Counted from the stretch's first letter, positions 22,948-31,056 are shown. The stretch is 33,451 nucleotides of DNA from JAPOPJ01 sp964538885 (GCA_964538885.1 CAZIHR010000108.1:1-33451); one strand, 5' to 3'. The notes: generated by a model from the letters alone, not told the origin. Numbers and translations: made by a program.

Positions 22948-23457
22948 TTATGCTTTTATTGCTATTGATTCAGTATCCTGTTGTGCTAGCTGTGGTTTTG
23001 TTGCTTTAGTTGTTTTGGTTTTTGTTGCTTTAGTTGTTTTGGTTTTTGTTGCTTTAGTTGTTTTGGTTTTTGTTGCTTTAGTTGTTTTGGTTTTTGTTGC
23101 TTTAGGTTTTGTTGCTTTAGGTTTTGTTGCTTTAGGTTTTGTTGCTTTAGTTGTTTTGGGTTTTGTTGCTTTAGGTTTGGGCACCTTTACAGGCTCCTCA
23201 ACCTCAATTTCCGGCAAGTTTGTTCGTGCAACTGCCTTGGCATCAATTGAATCAGCTTCTACGCGTGCACGCAATTTTGCCTTGTATTTGAGATTTCGTG
23301 GTTTTGTTCTCAGTCTGTAACCACAACATGGACACCAAAGACCCTCCCATTTGATAAATATCTCACAAATTTGACAACGACGTTGTCCAGAGGCATACCT
23401 GCCAGTTCCAACTGGTTTCTGGGCCTTGTATCTTACGCAAATTCCTTTACATGTCAT
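22948..23457 (-). CDS. Zinc-ribbon protein with Lys/Thr/Ala-repeat tail
   Basis: This is a 169-residue protein. Residues 1-65 are a compact cysteine-rich domain with Cys3, Cys7, Cys28, Cys31, Cys42, Cys44 and Cys45 (TCKGIC, CQIC, CPCCGYRLR) and many basic residues, like an archaeal nucleic-acid-binding zinc ribbon. After a short acidic linker, residues of about 93-152 are an array of TKTTKA, TKPKA-type units, very basic and disordered, like histone-H1-type or ribosome-associated tails. A likely role is binding RNA, DNA or ribosomes (inference). The start is ATG 23457 with a TATA-like CTTATATAG about 30 bp upstream. The tail is encoded by a DNA minisatellite, so its length may vary between strains. 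Confidence 0.82.
   Translation of the reverse strand: MTCKGICVRYKAQKPVGTGRYASGQRRCQICEIFIKWEGLWCPCCGYRLRTKPRNLKYKAKLRARVEADSIDAKAVARTNLPEIEVEEPVKVPKPKATKPKTTKATKPKATKPKATKPKATKTKTTKATKTKTTKATKTKTTKATKTKTTKATKPQLAQQDTESIAIKA
22995..23174 (-). repeat. In-frame coding minisatellite, 24-bp and 15-bp units
   Basis: The plus strand repeats TTTTGTTGCTTTAG followed by TTGTTTTGG, giving a 24-bp unit (8 codons) about four times. The shorter 15-bp unit (5 codons) then occurs three or more times, with one more mixed unit. All unit lengths are multiples of three, so the reading frame of the zinc-ribbon protein is kept whatever the copy number. The minus strand codes the Lys-rich tail. The apparent plus-strand frame here, rich in FVALVVL, is a by-product. 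Confidence 0.9.
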
Positions 23458-23980
23458 GGTAGTATCAGATTATAGAATTCACAACTATATAAGCATGATT
23501 CAATGAAATTTGTAAAAATTAATTGTAAAGTATGTAATAATTATTACAATAAACCTAAATGCCTACATTAGTTTGAACAAAACGGCCAAAAATAGCCAAT
23601 AAATATGTATAGTTTTAGGAAAAAATGATTTATTGAAAAAATATGGTAAACAATTCAACTAACATGTCATATTTGGAATTCATATCAACAGAACTAACAT
23701 AATTGAATATACTCAGTAGACGGCATACAATATTACAATAGCCAAAGAAATCCTATACCGTTCAATACAAACACATAACATATCAACTACACATTGATAA
23801 TGTATAGTGATTCCGCGATTAATTTTTCCGCGTCTTCTATACATTTGGCCTTTTGATTCCATCGCAGATATAATGTATGTTTGATTACAAATCACTTCCA
23901 TGATATATCTAGTAGATGTGAAAAGTTGGAACAGTAGATACCTCTTGCATGTACAAAACAAAATACCAAACAGGTACAAT
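23458..23980. other. AT-rich intergenic region, 523 bp
   Basis: It holds the promoter of the zinc-ribbon gene at its left end and a 16-bp perfect palindrome (23533-23548). I see no convincing gene. The minus-strand frame 23713-24024 overlaps the RuvC-like gene out of frame, is rich in Cys, Ile and Tyr without domain character, and I consider it non-coding. A structured RNA cannot be excluded by eye. Confidence 0.5.
23533..23548. promoter_or_regulatory. 16-bp perfect palindrome upstream of the zinc-ribbon gene
   Basis: TGTAATAATTATTACA lies about 80 bp upstream of ATG 23457 and about 40 bp upstream of its TATA box, the position of an activator site. About one such palindrome is expected by chance in an AT-rich window of this size. 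Confidence 0.3.
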
Positions 23981-24544
23981 TCATCCAGTAATTGAGAGTG
24001 GCAAAATAGAGTGTCGGTAGCCATCCCTCTGGCTAATGTATCTGGCAGAAAGCATATCTCGCTTGCCTCGTTGATTAAAATTTTTGACTTTCATGCTTGT
24101 CTTCTGCTCATCTACAAATTCAAGTTCAAATGAAGAACAGAATTTCAGGTTCAGCATGGTAACTATTTGTCTGGCAATACTCATGTTTCCGTTGCCCACC
24201 TTGACTATCTTGTGTTTGGCCCTCAGATTACCCAAAATCTGTATAATGTGAGTGACAAGCTCATCTACTGATGGATATACAGAGTTTTCAATCTCACGTC
24301 CACAATAAGATATGGACAGTCCCGTACGCTGCCCCGGATCTACACCGATCAATAGTTCTTCGTGGCCATACCCCATACCAAGCTTTTGAATCATCAATCC
24401 GCGGATGACAGTATAATGCTGTTCAAATATGTCCTCATGCATCACAGGTTTTCTACATTTACTAGGAGTCTCACGTATGGTAGTGAGAATCAAATGCCCA
24501 TCATATGTAGAGATCTCTTGTGGAAGGATCGAATCAAAGGGCAA
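23981..24544 (-). CDS. RuvC/YqgF-like (RNase H fold) predicted nuclease
   Basis: This open frame of 187 codons starts at TTG 24544. LLIGVDPGQRTGLSISY (Asp69) is the RuvC-type first strand signature DPGxxTG. The second acidic site is Glu146 in FVDEQKTS, and the third is Asp163 in KRDMLSAR. The spacing of about 75 then 17 residues and the order D...E...D fit RuvC/YqgF resolvase-like folds. It could be a Holliday-junction resolvase or an RNA-processing nuclease. The frame continues upstream without a stop as ARIGVATTYGRPYYRFSTFL and KALNLPFDSILPQEI, protein-like sequence, but no start codon is in frame. An ATG at 24618-24616 is off by one base. The true protein therefore may be about 25 residues longer, with a one-base deletion after its ATG. 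Confidence 0.75.
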   Translation of the reverse strand: MPFDSILPQEISTYDGHLILTTIRETPSKCRKPVMHEDIFEQHYTVIRGLMIQKLGMGYGHEELLIGVDPGQRTGLSISYCGREIENSVYPSVDELVTHIIQILGNLRAKHKIVKVGNGNMSIARQIVTMLNLKFCSSFELEFVDEQKTSMKVKNFNQRGKRDMLSARYISQRDGYRHSILPLSITG

Positions 24545-24665
24545 ATTTAAGGCCTTTAGGAAGGTAGAAAATCGATAATAGGGTCTCCCATATGTGGTTG
24601 CTACTCCTATGCGTGCATTTTGTAACGGATCGATGAATTAATTAGCCAACATGTAAGATTTAGGT

Positions 24666-25001
24666 TTATGCCTTCAAAACAGTTGACACAACATACTTTA
24701 CTGCTTTATCAAAATTGGCATCAATGTTGGATTGTATATTATCTAATTTGGATTGACCCTCCTGCTCGATCTGTGCAGATTGGGTGGCAGCCTGCTCCTT
24801 TGCATCATTGATCATAGTCTCGGCCTCTTTAGTTGCCAGATCTCTTGTTTTTTCAAGCATTGTATTAATCTGGTTTAGTGTCCTAACAGAAAGCTGTTTT
24901 TTCATTTCTTCCACCTTGCCATCAAGCGAGTCGAGATCATCCTCTAGCTCATTAAGAGATTTTATTATTTCAGATACTTGAGATTCAGCCACAGTACTCA
25001 T
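24666..25001 (-). CDS. Coiled-coil protein resembling A-type ATP synthase subunit H
   Basis: This 111-residue, almost entirely helical, acidic protein begins with a short N-terminal coil (SEIIKSLNELEDDLDSLDGK). A long heptad region follows (MLEKTRDLATKEAETMINDA, KEQAATQSAQIEQEGQ), and it ends with a hydrophobic VKYVVSTVLKA. The combination resembles AhaH, the peripheral-stalk H subunit that pairs with subunit E in archaeal ATP synthases. No other atp genes are in the window, so the assignment rests on coiled-coil character alone. It could be any small stalk or scaffold protein. Confidence 0.55.
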   Translation of the reverse strand: MSTVAESQVSEIIKSLNELEDDLDSLDGKVEEMKKQLSVRTLNQINTMLEKTRDLATKEAETMINDAKEQAATQSAQIEQEGQSKLDNIQSNIDANFDKAVKYVVSTVLKA

Positions 25002-25340
25002 GTCACGACTCCATCAAAACCATTACTTAAATCATTCATTTATGATAACTATCAAACCATGTCCAGAAAGGTCATGTCAGAATCGAATGTTCGCATGTGA
25101 AAATATCAGATCTTGAGACCATATCTTAGAGCTTATGCGTAATCGCAATCTTAGGTCTATTCAATCTAGCAATTAATCAATAAAACGCGATCAAAAGATC
25201 CATTGCCAAATATAACAAACATCAAATGAAGATGTAACAGTAACATAAAATTCAACAGAATATGCTTGGCTTGTACAACAGACAAAAGATGTGACAGTAT
25301 GTAATATGTCAACATCTGTTCCCAACAAGACGAATAATCA
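25002..25340. other. Intergenic region, 339 bp, nothing recognised
   Basis: It separates the coiled-coil gene's promoter side from the NAC stop codon. I see no open frame of note, no tRNA and no strong hairpin. It includes AGAGCTTATGCGTAATC (25128-25144), which matches 5446-5462 at 16 of 17 positions, a similarity that chance can explain. Confidence 0.5.
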
Positions 25341-25679
25341 TCACGTAGATAGATTCACGATTGCTTGAGCTATGTCACCGTCGGTATCTTCCAATGCATG
25401 TTTGGCCTTCTCTTTGTCTACTCCAGCCTGTTGGCTCACCAACAAGATGTCCTCTTCAGAAAAGACAGGCGCATCAAGTTCCTTCTCCTCATAGCTGTCA
25501 GCAGATACGGTAAAAATTGTATTAGTTTTGGACTGCATCTCCGTCACATCTGGTTTGTAGATAATCATTTCTTTTTTGTCGGTTTTAATTATCACTTCTT
25601 GCACATTTGGAATCTGGTTCACATCTAGGCCCATTTTGTCCATCATCCGCCTCATATCACGGTTCCCACCTCGCATCAT
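25341..25679 (-). CDS. nac: Nascent polypeptide-associated complex protein (archaeal NAC)
   Basis: The protein has 112 residues. It has a Met/Arg/Gly-rich N-terminal ribosome-binding end (MMRGGNRDMRRMMDKMG), the NAC beta-barrel dimerisation region (VQEVIIKTDKKEMIIYKPDV to FTVSAD), and a C-terminal UBA domain (EEDILLVSQQAGVDKEKAKH and ALEDTDGDIAQAIVNL). It sits at the ribosome exit tunnel as a homodimer. Its start overlaps the PUA gene by ATGA, a common archaeal pairing, with a GGTGA motif about 12 bases ahead that could serve as ribosome-binding site. Confidence 0.95.
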   Translation of the reverse strand: MMRGGNRDMRRMMDKMGLDVNQIPNVQEVIIKTDKKEMIIYKPDVTEMQSKTNTIFTVSADSYEEKELDAPVFSEEDILLVSQQAGVDKEKAKHALEDTDGDIAQAIVNLST

Positions 25680-26149
25680 GTATTTTTCTCACCAACAGAA
25701 CTTTTTAAACTATCCCTAACTTTTACTGCCACACCACGCTTAAAATCAGATATCATTTCGGAGGACAGCACTGCTCTGCCTACCGCAATTACTCTGTCTC
25801 CAAACAACACCGGTACATCATCAGAGATATGGATGTTTTTGCCGCACCACAACACATGCTTACAAAAGACGGATCGTCCACGTTCCACAAAGGGAGCGGC
25901 ATCACTATTTATTTCAATGCAGTTTTCCTTGAATCTTTTGCTTTTAAGCAAAAGTTGTGCGCAATAAACGGTAATTGCCAAGCCGCCATCTACACGCAAC
26001 GTACAAAGAAGCATATCTTGATGTGCTACTGTTCTAAGTCTACCCGTCTTTTTAGAGAAGGTCATGTTGATATCCCGAGGAATATGTCGTGAGACTCCAG
26101 AGCCAAACAACGCATCTACAGTGTGTGATAGTTTCAGCATCGAATCCAT
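25676..26149 (-). CDS. PUA-domain RNA-binding protein
   Basis: The protein has 157 residues. The C-terminal half is a PUA domain with APFVERGRSVFCKHVLWCG, ISDDVPVLFGDRVIAVGRAV and FKRGVAVKVRDS, the last being the classic PUA ending shared with archaeosine tRNA-guanine transglycosylase. The N-terminal part (HTVDALFGSGVSRHIPRDIN, SKKTGRLRTV) is a pre-PUA-like region. Family and context (next to NAC) suggest a role on tRNA, rRNA or the ribosome. No catalytic domain is present. It starts at ATG 26149. Confidence 0.87.
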   Translation of the reverse strand: MDSMLKLSHTVDALFGSGVSRHIPRDINMTFSKKTGRLRTVAHQDMLLCTLRVDGGLAITVYCAQLLLKSKRFKENCIEINSDAAPFVERGRSVFCKHVLWCGKNIHISDDVPVLFGDRVIAVGRAVLSSEMISDFKRGVAVKVRDSLKSSVGEKNT

Positions 26150-26230
26150 GCTGACTAAATAATTATTCTAAATATTAGTCCAATGTAGGAATATATTTTA
26201 GAGATCAAACTATATAGACTCTAATCAAAT

Positions 26231-27280
26231 ATGGAAATTGTGGAAGAAAGAGGGGAAACCAGGAAAATACAGTTTACTGGCAAGTCATCCTACATAGTTT
26301 CCCTACCAAAACAGTGGATAATGAACCTCAGCCTGAAACAAGGTGACCAGATAAGAATGGTCAGAAAAGGCACTGCCACACTTGAGCTTTTCCCACCAAA
26401 ATTTGAAACCAGATACCAAAAGAAGGAAGATGTAACAATAGAGATTGATGTTGAGGAGGAACCTCCATCGATCATAAGAAAGTTGATCTCCATCTACTTT
26501 CTGGGATTCAAAACTATCAATGTAAAACCAAAAAAAGGAAGGCTAGATCCAAGACAAAGAAACACGGTAAAAGATGCAGTAAAAAAGATGTTGATGGGAT
26601 CCGAGATCATCTCAGATTCTAGTGATGGCATCACAGTACAAGTACTGATAAATTTGCTGGAGCTCTCAGTAGATGGAGCATTCAAGAGAATGATTCATCT
26701 AGCAAAATCCATGTCAAGTGACGCAATACTGGCAGTAAAAGAAAACAACAAAGAACTGGCCCAAGAAGTGATCAATACGGATGATGAAGTGGACAGATTT
26801 GGTTTTTACATAATCCGACAGCTAAAGATTGCCATTCAAAACGAACACATGCTTAAAGATATGGGATTCAGAAACGCAAGAAATTGTCTTGGATACAGGC
26901 TGATAGTCAAAAATATAGAAAGAACCGGGGATCATGCGGCCTTTGTAGCAAAAAATGTCCTAGAATTTGAAAAGCCCATTAAAAAAGAGATCCTAGAAAG
27001 AATACAAGAGATGAATCAATTCTGTTTGTCCATGTTGGATGAGTCATGCCTAGCACTGTTCAAAGAGGATTATTTACAGGCAGAAAAGACGATTAAAAGA
27101 ACAGAAGAGATAGTGACATTTGAGAAAAAGATCATGAAATCACTAAAACCACTCAAAGATGACGAGGTGATCTACAGAGTCAGAAAGATGACTGAGAACA
27201 TCAAGCGGATATCAGAATATGCCAGTGACATTGCAGAGATTGTTTTGAACATGAATATTGAAAAGGCGCTTAAAAAATAG
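26231..27280 (+). CDS. AbrB/PhoU-domain protein (phosphate-regulation type)
   Basis: The protein has 349 residues. Residues 1 to about 50 are an AbrB/SpoVT-like DNA-binding swapped hairpin (RKIQFTGKSSYIVSLPKQWI then LKQGDQIRMV). A linker region follows, then two PhoU-type three-helix bundles, with helices such as DDEVDRFGFYIIRQLKIA and MTENIKRISEYASDIAEI carrying the E/D-x3-D/R metal or ion contacts. In archaea such fusions are considered phosphate-uptake regulators, linking DNA binding to phosphate status. No pst or pit transporter is adjacent in this window. Confidence 0.9.
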   Translation: MEIVEERGETRKIQFTGKSSYIVSLPKQWIMNLSLKQGDQIRMVRKGTATLELFPPKFETRYQKKEDVTIEIDVEEEPPSIIRKLISIYFLGFKTINVKPKKGRLDPRQRNTVKDAVKKMLMGSEIISDSSDGITVQVLINLLELSVDGAFKRMIHLAKSMSSDAILAVKENNKELAQEVINTDDEVDRFGFYIIRQLKIAIQNEHMLKDMGFRNARNCLGYRLIVKNIERTGDHAAFVAKNVLEFEKPIKKEILERIQEMNQFCLSMLDESCLALFKEDYLQAEKTIKRTEEIVTFEKKIMKSLKPLKDDEVIYRVRKMTENIKRISEYASDIAEIVLNMNIEKALKK

Positions 27281-27304
27281 CCACAAAAGGCAGACATCTA
27301 CAAA

Positions 27305-28705
27305 TCACGGCATGTGGATCGTCGTAAATCCACAGTCTTGGCAAGTCTCATAATGGTTCTTAATCTCACGCCTCCATCCCACTTTAGTATCTATCAGCCG
27401 CAGTGATTTATCCAAGAGTCCGATACGATCTCTATAGTTTTCATTCCTTATTATGAGATTTTGCTGGAATTCATATTGAGGCAGTGAATCACTTTTTTTC
27501 ATGTTGCAACTCCTACACGACAAAACCAGATTCCAGGCTTCATCCTCAAATATGTATGACCAAGGTAGAAAGTGATCCACATCGATATATTCTTCCTCTA
27601 GTTTGCAGTTACAGTAAAAGCAATGATTCGTATGAGGCCCGTATGCACTACGGAATCGAGTCAATGATTCTCGTTGTGCTTCAGCCTGTTCGATCTTTGA
27701 TATCAGACGCGGCAACGAGCCATTTATCTTTTCAAGGAATTTGGCCCATTCCACAAGAACCACCCTAGACAGCACGCTATTGTTGTTCTTAAAGAAGGCA
27801 AATGCCTCTGGTTTGAGGATCAACATCTTTTCACAGTCATCGTAATCGTAGAATACCTTTCTCTCCTCTGTGTAGTTGCTTACCGGTATTTTTTGGAACT
27901 TGGGCACCACAAGTGAAGTCTTGGAGCGTGCGTGACCAAATACGGACTTGAGGATGTCGTGTCTTGCATTGTCTTTACTGTCACTGTCAACATCATCAAA
28001 GCTGCCAGGCACATGGCCTGAAAATGTTTTGCGTATTGCCTGTATAACCTTAGGGGGGTTATTTATCGTAAAATCCTGCTTTATCCTGAATCTGCATTCC
28101 TGATTCCAGTAATACTCTAAAAATTTGTCTGCCAAGTATGTATATGGGATCCTGTATACATCTTGAGTTCCGTAAGGGGTTTTTTGGCAATACTCCAACA
28201 GGGAACGCGCTAGTGCAAACTTGTATGTATTGGATTTTTTGCCGTGCGCAAGTATTGCGATGAATGTACGCTTCAAGTCATCCTCGCCACCATCTAGTAT
28301 TGAGATGGCATCAGATGTGATATCGCCCATACTTGCTGTAGGCTTGATGTCGCTCTGATGTTCTGGTATCAATCTAAGTATGCCTGTAGATTTGTTGCTG
28401 TTCCATCGGATCAGAACCCCCTTACGCTGGAGTTTGGCAATCTCTTGATCCACCATATTGTGAAAATCGGCAGATACTCTTTTTGGCCCCCAGTACTTGG
28501 TGCTTATCTGCATATTATGGGCCAGCTGCTCAATCAATGCAGTTCTATTATGCCACACAGGAAGATCTCTGTATGGATATTGAGACGTATCTCCAGAGAT
28601 TGATCTCCCACGATCTTGTTCCAGTTTAGTTATGGTACTACCTTCCCGGCTCAGGACATACTTGAGGAACTCTGGAAGCATACTACGAAATCCCTTAAGC
28701 GACAT
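27305..28705 (-). CDS. HNH endonuclease, solitary, possibly defence-related
   Basis: This 466-residue protein carries an HNH/zinc-finger nuclease near its C-terminus: CFYC (Cys362/365), the catalytic DVDHFLPWSY (Asp377-His378), Asn392 in EAWNLVLSC, and the second zinc pair CRSCNMKKSDSLP (Cys397/400). The final residues carry another CxxC (CQDC). The N-terminal 350 residues are helix-rich with no motif I know; segments such as HGKKSNTYKFALARSLLEY suggest a dedicated DNA- or RNA-recognition scaffold. No methyltransferase or other partner is adjacent, so it is not a plain restriction pair. It might be a stand-alone defence nuclease or a mobile-element relic. It lies convergent to the PhoU gene and divergent from hflX. 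Confidence 0.85.
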   Translation of the reverse strand: MSLKGFRSMLPEFLKYVLSREGSTITKLEQDRGRSISGDTSQYPYRDLPVWHNRTALIEQLAHNMQISTKYWGPKRVSADFHNMVDQEIAKLQRKGVLIRWNSNKSTGILRLIPEHQSDIKPTASMGDITSDAISILDGGEDDLKRTFIAILAHGKKSNTYKFALARSLLEYCQKTPYGTQDVYRIPYTYLADKFLEYYWNQECRFRIKQDFTINNPPKVIQAIRKTFSGHVPGSFDDVDSDSKDNARHDILKSVFGHARSKTSLVVPKFQKIPVSNYTEERKVFYDYDDCEKMLILKPEAFAFFKNNNSVLSRVVLVEWAKFLEKINGSLPRLISKIEQAEAQRESLTRFRSAYGPHTNHCFYCNCKLEEEYIDVDHFLPWSYIFEDEAWNLVLSCRSCNMKKSDSLPQYEFQQNLIIRNENYRDRIGLLDKSLRLIDTKVGWRREIKNHYETCQDCGFTTIHMP

Positions 28706-28813
28706 ACAATCAGATTGTGAAAAATTGTTTTATCTGTATTGGTGCCATAGTAATATTGCCTGTACACGACATTTGTTGGATAAACTGGTGTCGGTCAGAT
28801 TTTAGCCCGTAAA

Positions 28814-28828
28814 TTTACATGATGTAAA
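28814..28828. repeat. 15-bp palindrome upstream of hflX
   Basis: TTTACA-TGA-TGTAAA lies 26-40 bp upstream of ATG 28854 and about 110 bp upstream of the HNH start, in the divergent intergenic space. It could be a regulator site; chance is equally possible. Confidence 0.3.
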
Positions 28829-28853
28829 AGGAAAACTCAAAAAGCGTGAGAAG

Positions 28854-29996
28854 ATGAAACTTACAAGAATCAAAGGCATGACAAATAGTATGAATTCTGC
28901 AATTCTAATCACATATAGCAACCCTGATGCATTCAATGAGGCAACAGGGCTGTGCGATGCGGCAGGGTATAAAATCATACACACCATAAAACAAGATTTT
29001 CTCAAGCGGCCAAAATATGGCATAGGTGTAGATACACTAGAAAGTCTCAAAGAGATTTGTGATAAAATCAAGCCAGACGTAATAGTATATGACGAGATAT
29101 TAAAGCCCATACAGAATTACAACCTTGCATCTTCACTACACATGGAAATACTTGACAGGGAATCCTTGATACTTGAAATCTTTGAAAAGAGGGCATCAAG
29201 TGCAGAGTCAAAGCTGCAAGTAAAAATGGCACATCTAAAATATGAGATGGCGCGGGCAAAAGAAAAAGTGCGCCTATCAAGCATGGGCGAACAACCAGGA
29301 TTCATGGGAATAGGAAAATTCGGAGTGGATGTCTACTATAATGACATCAAACATAGAATGCAAGCAATCAGGACAAAGCTGGAAAAGGCAGGCAAGCAAA
29401 GGGAGCTGCACCGTCAAGGAAGAAAGAGATTAGGATTCAAGACGATATCGCTTGCAGGATACACATCTGCAGGCAAGACAACACTATTCAATAAAATGAC
29501 GGGCCAATCACAACCTCAAGGAGACGAAATGTTCACCACCCTGTCAACTACAACTAGAAGGATGAGTATAGGTAAAGAACCGTTCTTAATTTCAGATACT
29601 GTCGGGTTTATCAGCAAGCTTCCAGCATATATGATTGATGCATTCAGATCAACACTAGAGGAGCTGATCCACACAGATGTAGTAGTTCTAGTAGTAGACA
29701 TGGGTGACTCGATCTTGGATCTGAAAAAAAAATTCAAGAGCTGTATGATGACACTTGGAATTCTGGGAGTAGAAAAAGACAGGATCATATTTGCGTTAAA
29801 CAAGGCAGATCTGATTCAGAAAGACGCGTTGCAAGAAAATGTGAATGCACTGAACATGGACGGTAAAAAGTCAATCATAGTGTCGGCAAGTACTGGAATG
29901 AATGTAGAAGAGCTAAAGACGCAGATATGGGAGATTGTAGGTAGGCAGTATATTCCCGAATCAAGTGACAGAATTCAGGAGTCCTCATGGCAATAG
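28854..29996 (+). CDS. hflX: GTPase HflX
   Basis: This 380-residue ribosome-associated GTPase has an N-terminal HflX domain (residues 15-125), a coiled region (HLKYEMARAKEKVRLSS), and the G domain: G1 GYTSAGKTT (202-210), G3 DTVGF (Asp248), G4 NKAD (316-319) and G5 SAST. HflX family members split or rescue stalled ribosomes in bacteria; archaeal versions bind the large subunit. The C-terminal domain after the G domain is very short. The start could be ATG 28854, 28878 or 28890; the last gives MNSAILITYSNPDAF, closest to family N-termini. Its end overlaps trm56 by 10 bases, forming an operon with trm56 and tfe. Confidence 0.95.
   Translation: MKLTRIKGMTNSMNSAILITYSNPDAFNEATGLCDAAGYKIIHTIKQDFLKRPKYGIGVDTLESLKEICDKIKPDVIVYDEILKPIQNYNLASSLHMEILDRESLILEIFEKRASSAESKLQVKMAHLKYEMARAKEKVRLSSMGEQPGFMGIGKFGVDVYYNDIKHRMQAIRTKLEKAGKQRELHRQGRKRLGFKTISLAGYTSAGKTTLFNKMTGQSQPQGDEMFTTLSTTTRRMSIGKEPFLISDTVGFISKLPAYMIDAFRSTLEELIHTDVVVLVVDMGDSILDLKKKFKSCMMTLGILGVEKDRIIFALNKADLIQKDALQENVNALNMDGKKSIIVSASTGMNVEELKTQIWEIVGRQYIPESSDRIQESSWQ
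29977..29981 (+). promoter_or_regulatory. Ribosome binding site of trm56
   Basis: AGGAG lies five bases before ATG 29987, inside the end of hflX. It supports that start codon for an internal operon gene, in contrast to the leaderless first genes. Confidence 0.6.
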
Positions 29997-30544
29997 AAGT
30001 TATACGAATAGGACAGAGGCTTGTCAGAGATGATAGAGTCACCACGCATGTGGCACTAGTTGCAAGGGCGTTTGGTGCAAGAAAGATACTGATGACAGAA
30101 GTAAACCCCAAGATCAAAGACACACTCAACAAGATCAATGCAATGTGGGGAGGTGACTTTGAGATCGAATTTGTCACAAATTGGAGACGTACAATAAAAG
30201 AGAAAAAATCAAAATCTTTCAAAATAGTGCACCTTACCATGTATGGAGAGCCAATCAATAGCATCCAATCAGAGCTGCGGACAGTGAAGAATATGGTGGT
30301 AGTAGTTGGTGCAAAAAAGGTACCAAGAGACACGTATGAGCTGGCTGACTTTAACGTGTCAGTGGGAAATCAGCCCCATTCAGAGATCAGTGCGTTGGCG
30401 GTTCTATTGGATCGCACTCAAGGAGGAGAGCAATTTGCAATGGGATTTTCCAACGGCAATAGGCAAATAATACCTACAAAAAAAGGCAAGAATGTAACAA
30501 TAAAGGAAACAAGGATTAATAGGAGAAAAATTGGAGGGATATGA
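29987..30544 (+). CDS. trm56: tRNA (cytidine-56 2'-O)-methyltransferase aTrm56
   Basis: This 185-residue archaea-specific SPOUT methyltransferase begins with the strand IEVIRIGQRLVRDDRVTTHV and contains ARAFGARKI. It has the trefoil-knot SAM-binding sequence VVVVGAKKVPRDTYELADFN, SVGNQPHSEISALAVLLDR and a basic C-terminus ending RINRRKIGGI. It methylates C56 in the T-loop of tRNA. Overlaps of 10 bases with hflX and 4 bases (ATGA) with tfe tie it into one operon of information-processing genes. Confidence 0.95.
   Translation: MAIEVIRIGQRLVRDDRVTTHVALVARAFGARKILMTEVNPKIKDTLNKINAMWGGDFEIEFVTNWRRTIKEKKSKSFKIVHLTMYGEPINSIQSELRTVKNMVVVVGAKKVPRDTYELADFNVSVGNQPHSEISALAVLLDRTQGGEQFAMGFSNGNRQIIPTKKGKNVTIKETRINRRKIGGI
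30533..30538 (+). promoter_or_regulatory. Ribosome binding site of tfe
   Basis: GGAGGG precedes a run of three in-frame ATG codons (30541, 30544, 30547). Spacing from GGAGGG favours the second or third as the main start. Confidence 0.6.
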
Positions 30545-31056
30545 TGATGGACAAGTATGAGGATCCGTTTGTAAGAATTGCCTCAATGATAGGTGGTGAC
30601 GAATATCTAAAGGTGGCAAGATCCCTTTTGAAGGCAGATGATGCCACAGATGAAGAGATTGCTAGCTCCACCGGCCTCAGAATAAACATGGTAAGAAAGG
30701 TGCTGTATGACTTGTTTGGAAAGTCACTGATCACGGGCATCAGAGTAAAGGACGAGAGAAAGGGGTGGTTTGTCTACAGATGGAGAACTAGAAGAGAAGA
30801 GGTTGAAAATTTTATCGAGAATCAAAAGAAAAAGATCGTAGAGAGACTACAACAGAGACTGGACTATGAGAATGCATCTGACTTTTATCACTGTAAAAAT
30901 GACGACTGCCAGCGTGTCACTTTTGAAGATGCATTAGAGGAGATGTTCAAGTGCACGTCGTGTGGCAATATACTGAATTTGAAGAAGAATGACCGATCAA
31001 AAAAGGCGTACATAAAGAAGATAGACGAGATAAAAAAAGACATGATATCATTATAA
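30541..31056 (+). CDS. tfe: Transcription initiation factor E, alpha subunit
   Basis: The protein has 171 residues. The N-terminal extended winged helix (residues 10-85, ATDEEIASSTGLRINMVRKV then LYDLFGKSLITGIRVKDERK and GWFVYRW) is followed by a coiled linker. A zinc ribbon then has Cys118, Cys123, Cys138 and Cys141, and the C-terminal tail is basic. TFE-alpha helps open the promoter and stabilises the TBP-TFB-polymerase complex. The start is one of three tandem ATGs behind a strong Shine-Dalgarno motif. It ends the hflX-trm56-tfe operon. Confidence 0.95.
   Translation: MMMDKYEDPFVRIASMIGGDEYLKVARSLLKADDATDEEIASSTGLRINMVRKVLYDLFGKSLITGIRVKDERKGWFVYRWRTRREEVENFIENQKKKIVERLQQRLDYENASDFYHCKNDDCQRVTFEDALEEMFKCTSCGNILNLKKNDRSKKAYIKKIDEIKKDMISL

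Noticed and set aside
22937..23320. Plus-strand open frame rich in FVALVVL repeats, looking like a membrane protein
   Set aside because: It is the antisense reading of the Lys-rich minisatellite tail of the zinc-ribbon gene; the minus-strand frame has the conserved cysteine domain.
23713..24024. Minus-strand open frame of 103 codons
   Set aside because: It overlaps the RuvC-like gene in another frame, has no domain character and an odd Cys/Tyr/Ile-rich composition.
25128..25144. AGAGCTTATGCGTAATC nearly repeats 5446-5462 (16 of 17 bases), suggesting a dispersed noncoding element
   Set aside because: In a 33-kb AT-rich window a few 16-of-17 matches are expected by chance, and the flanks show no further similarity.
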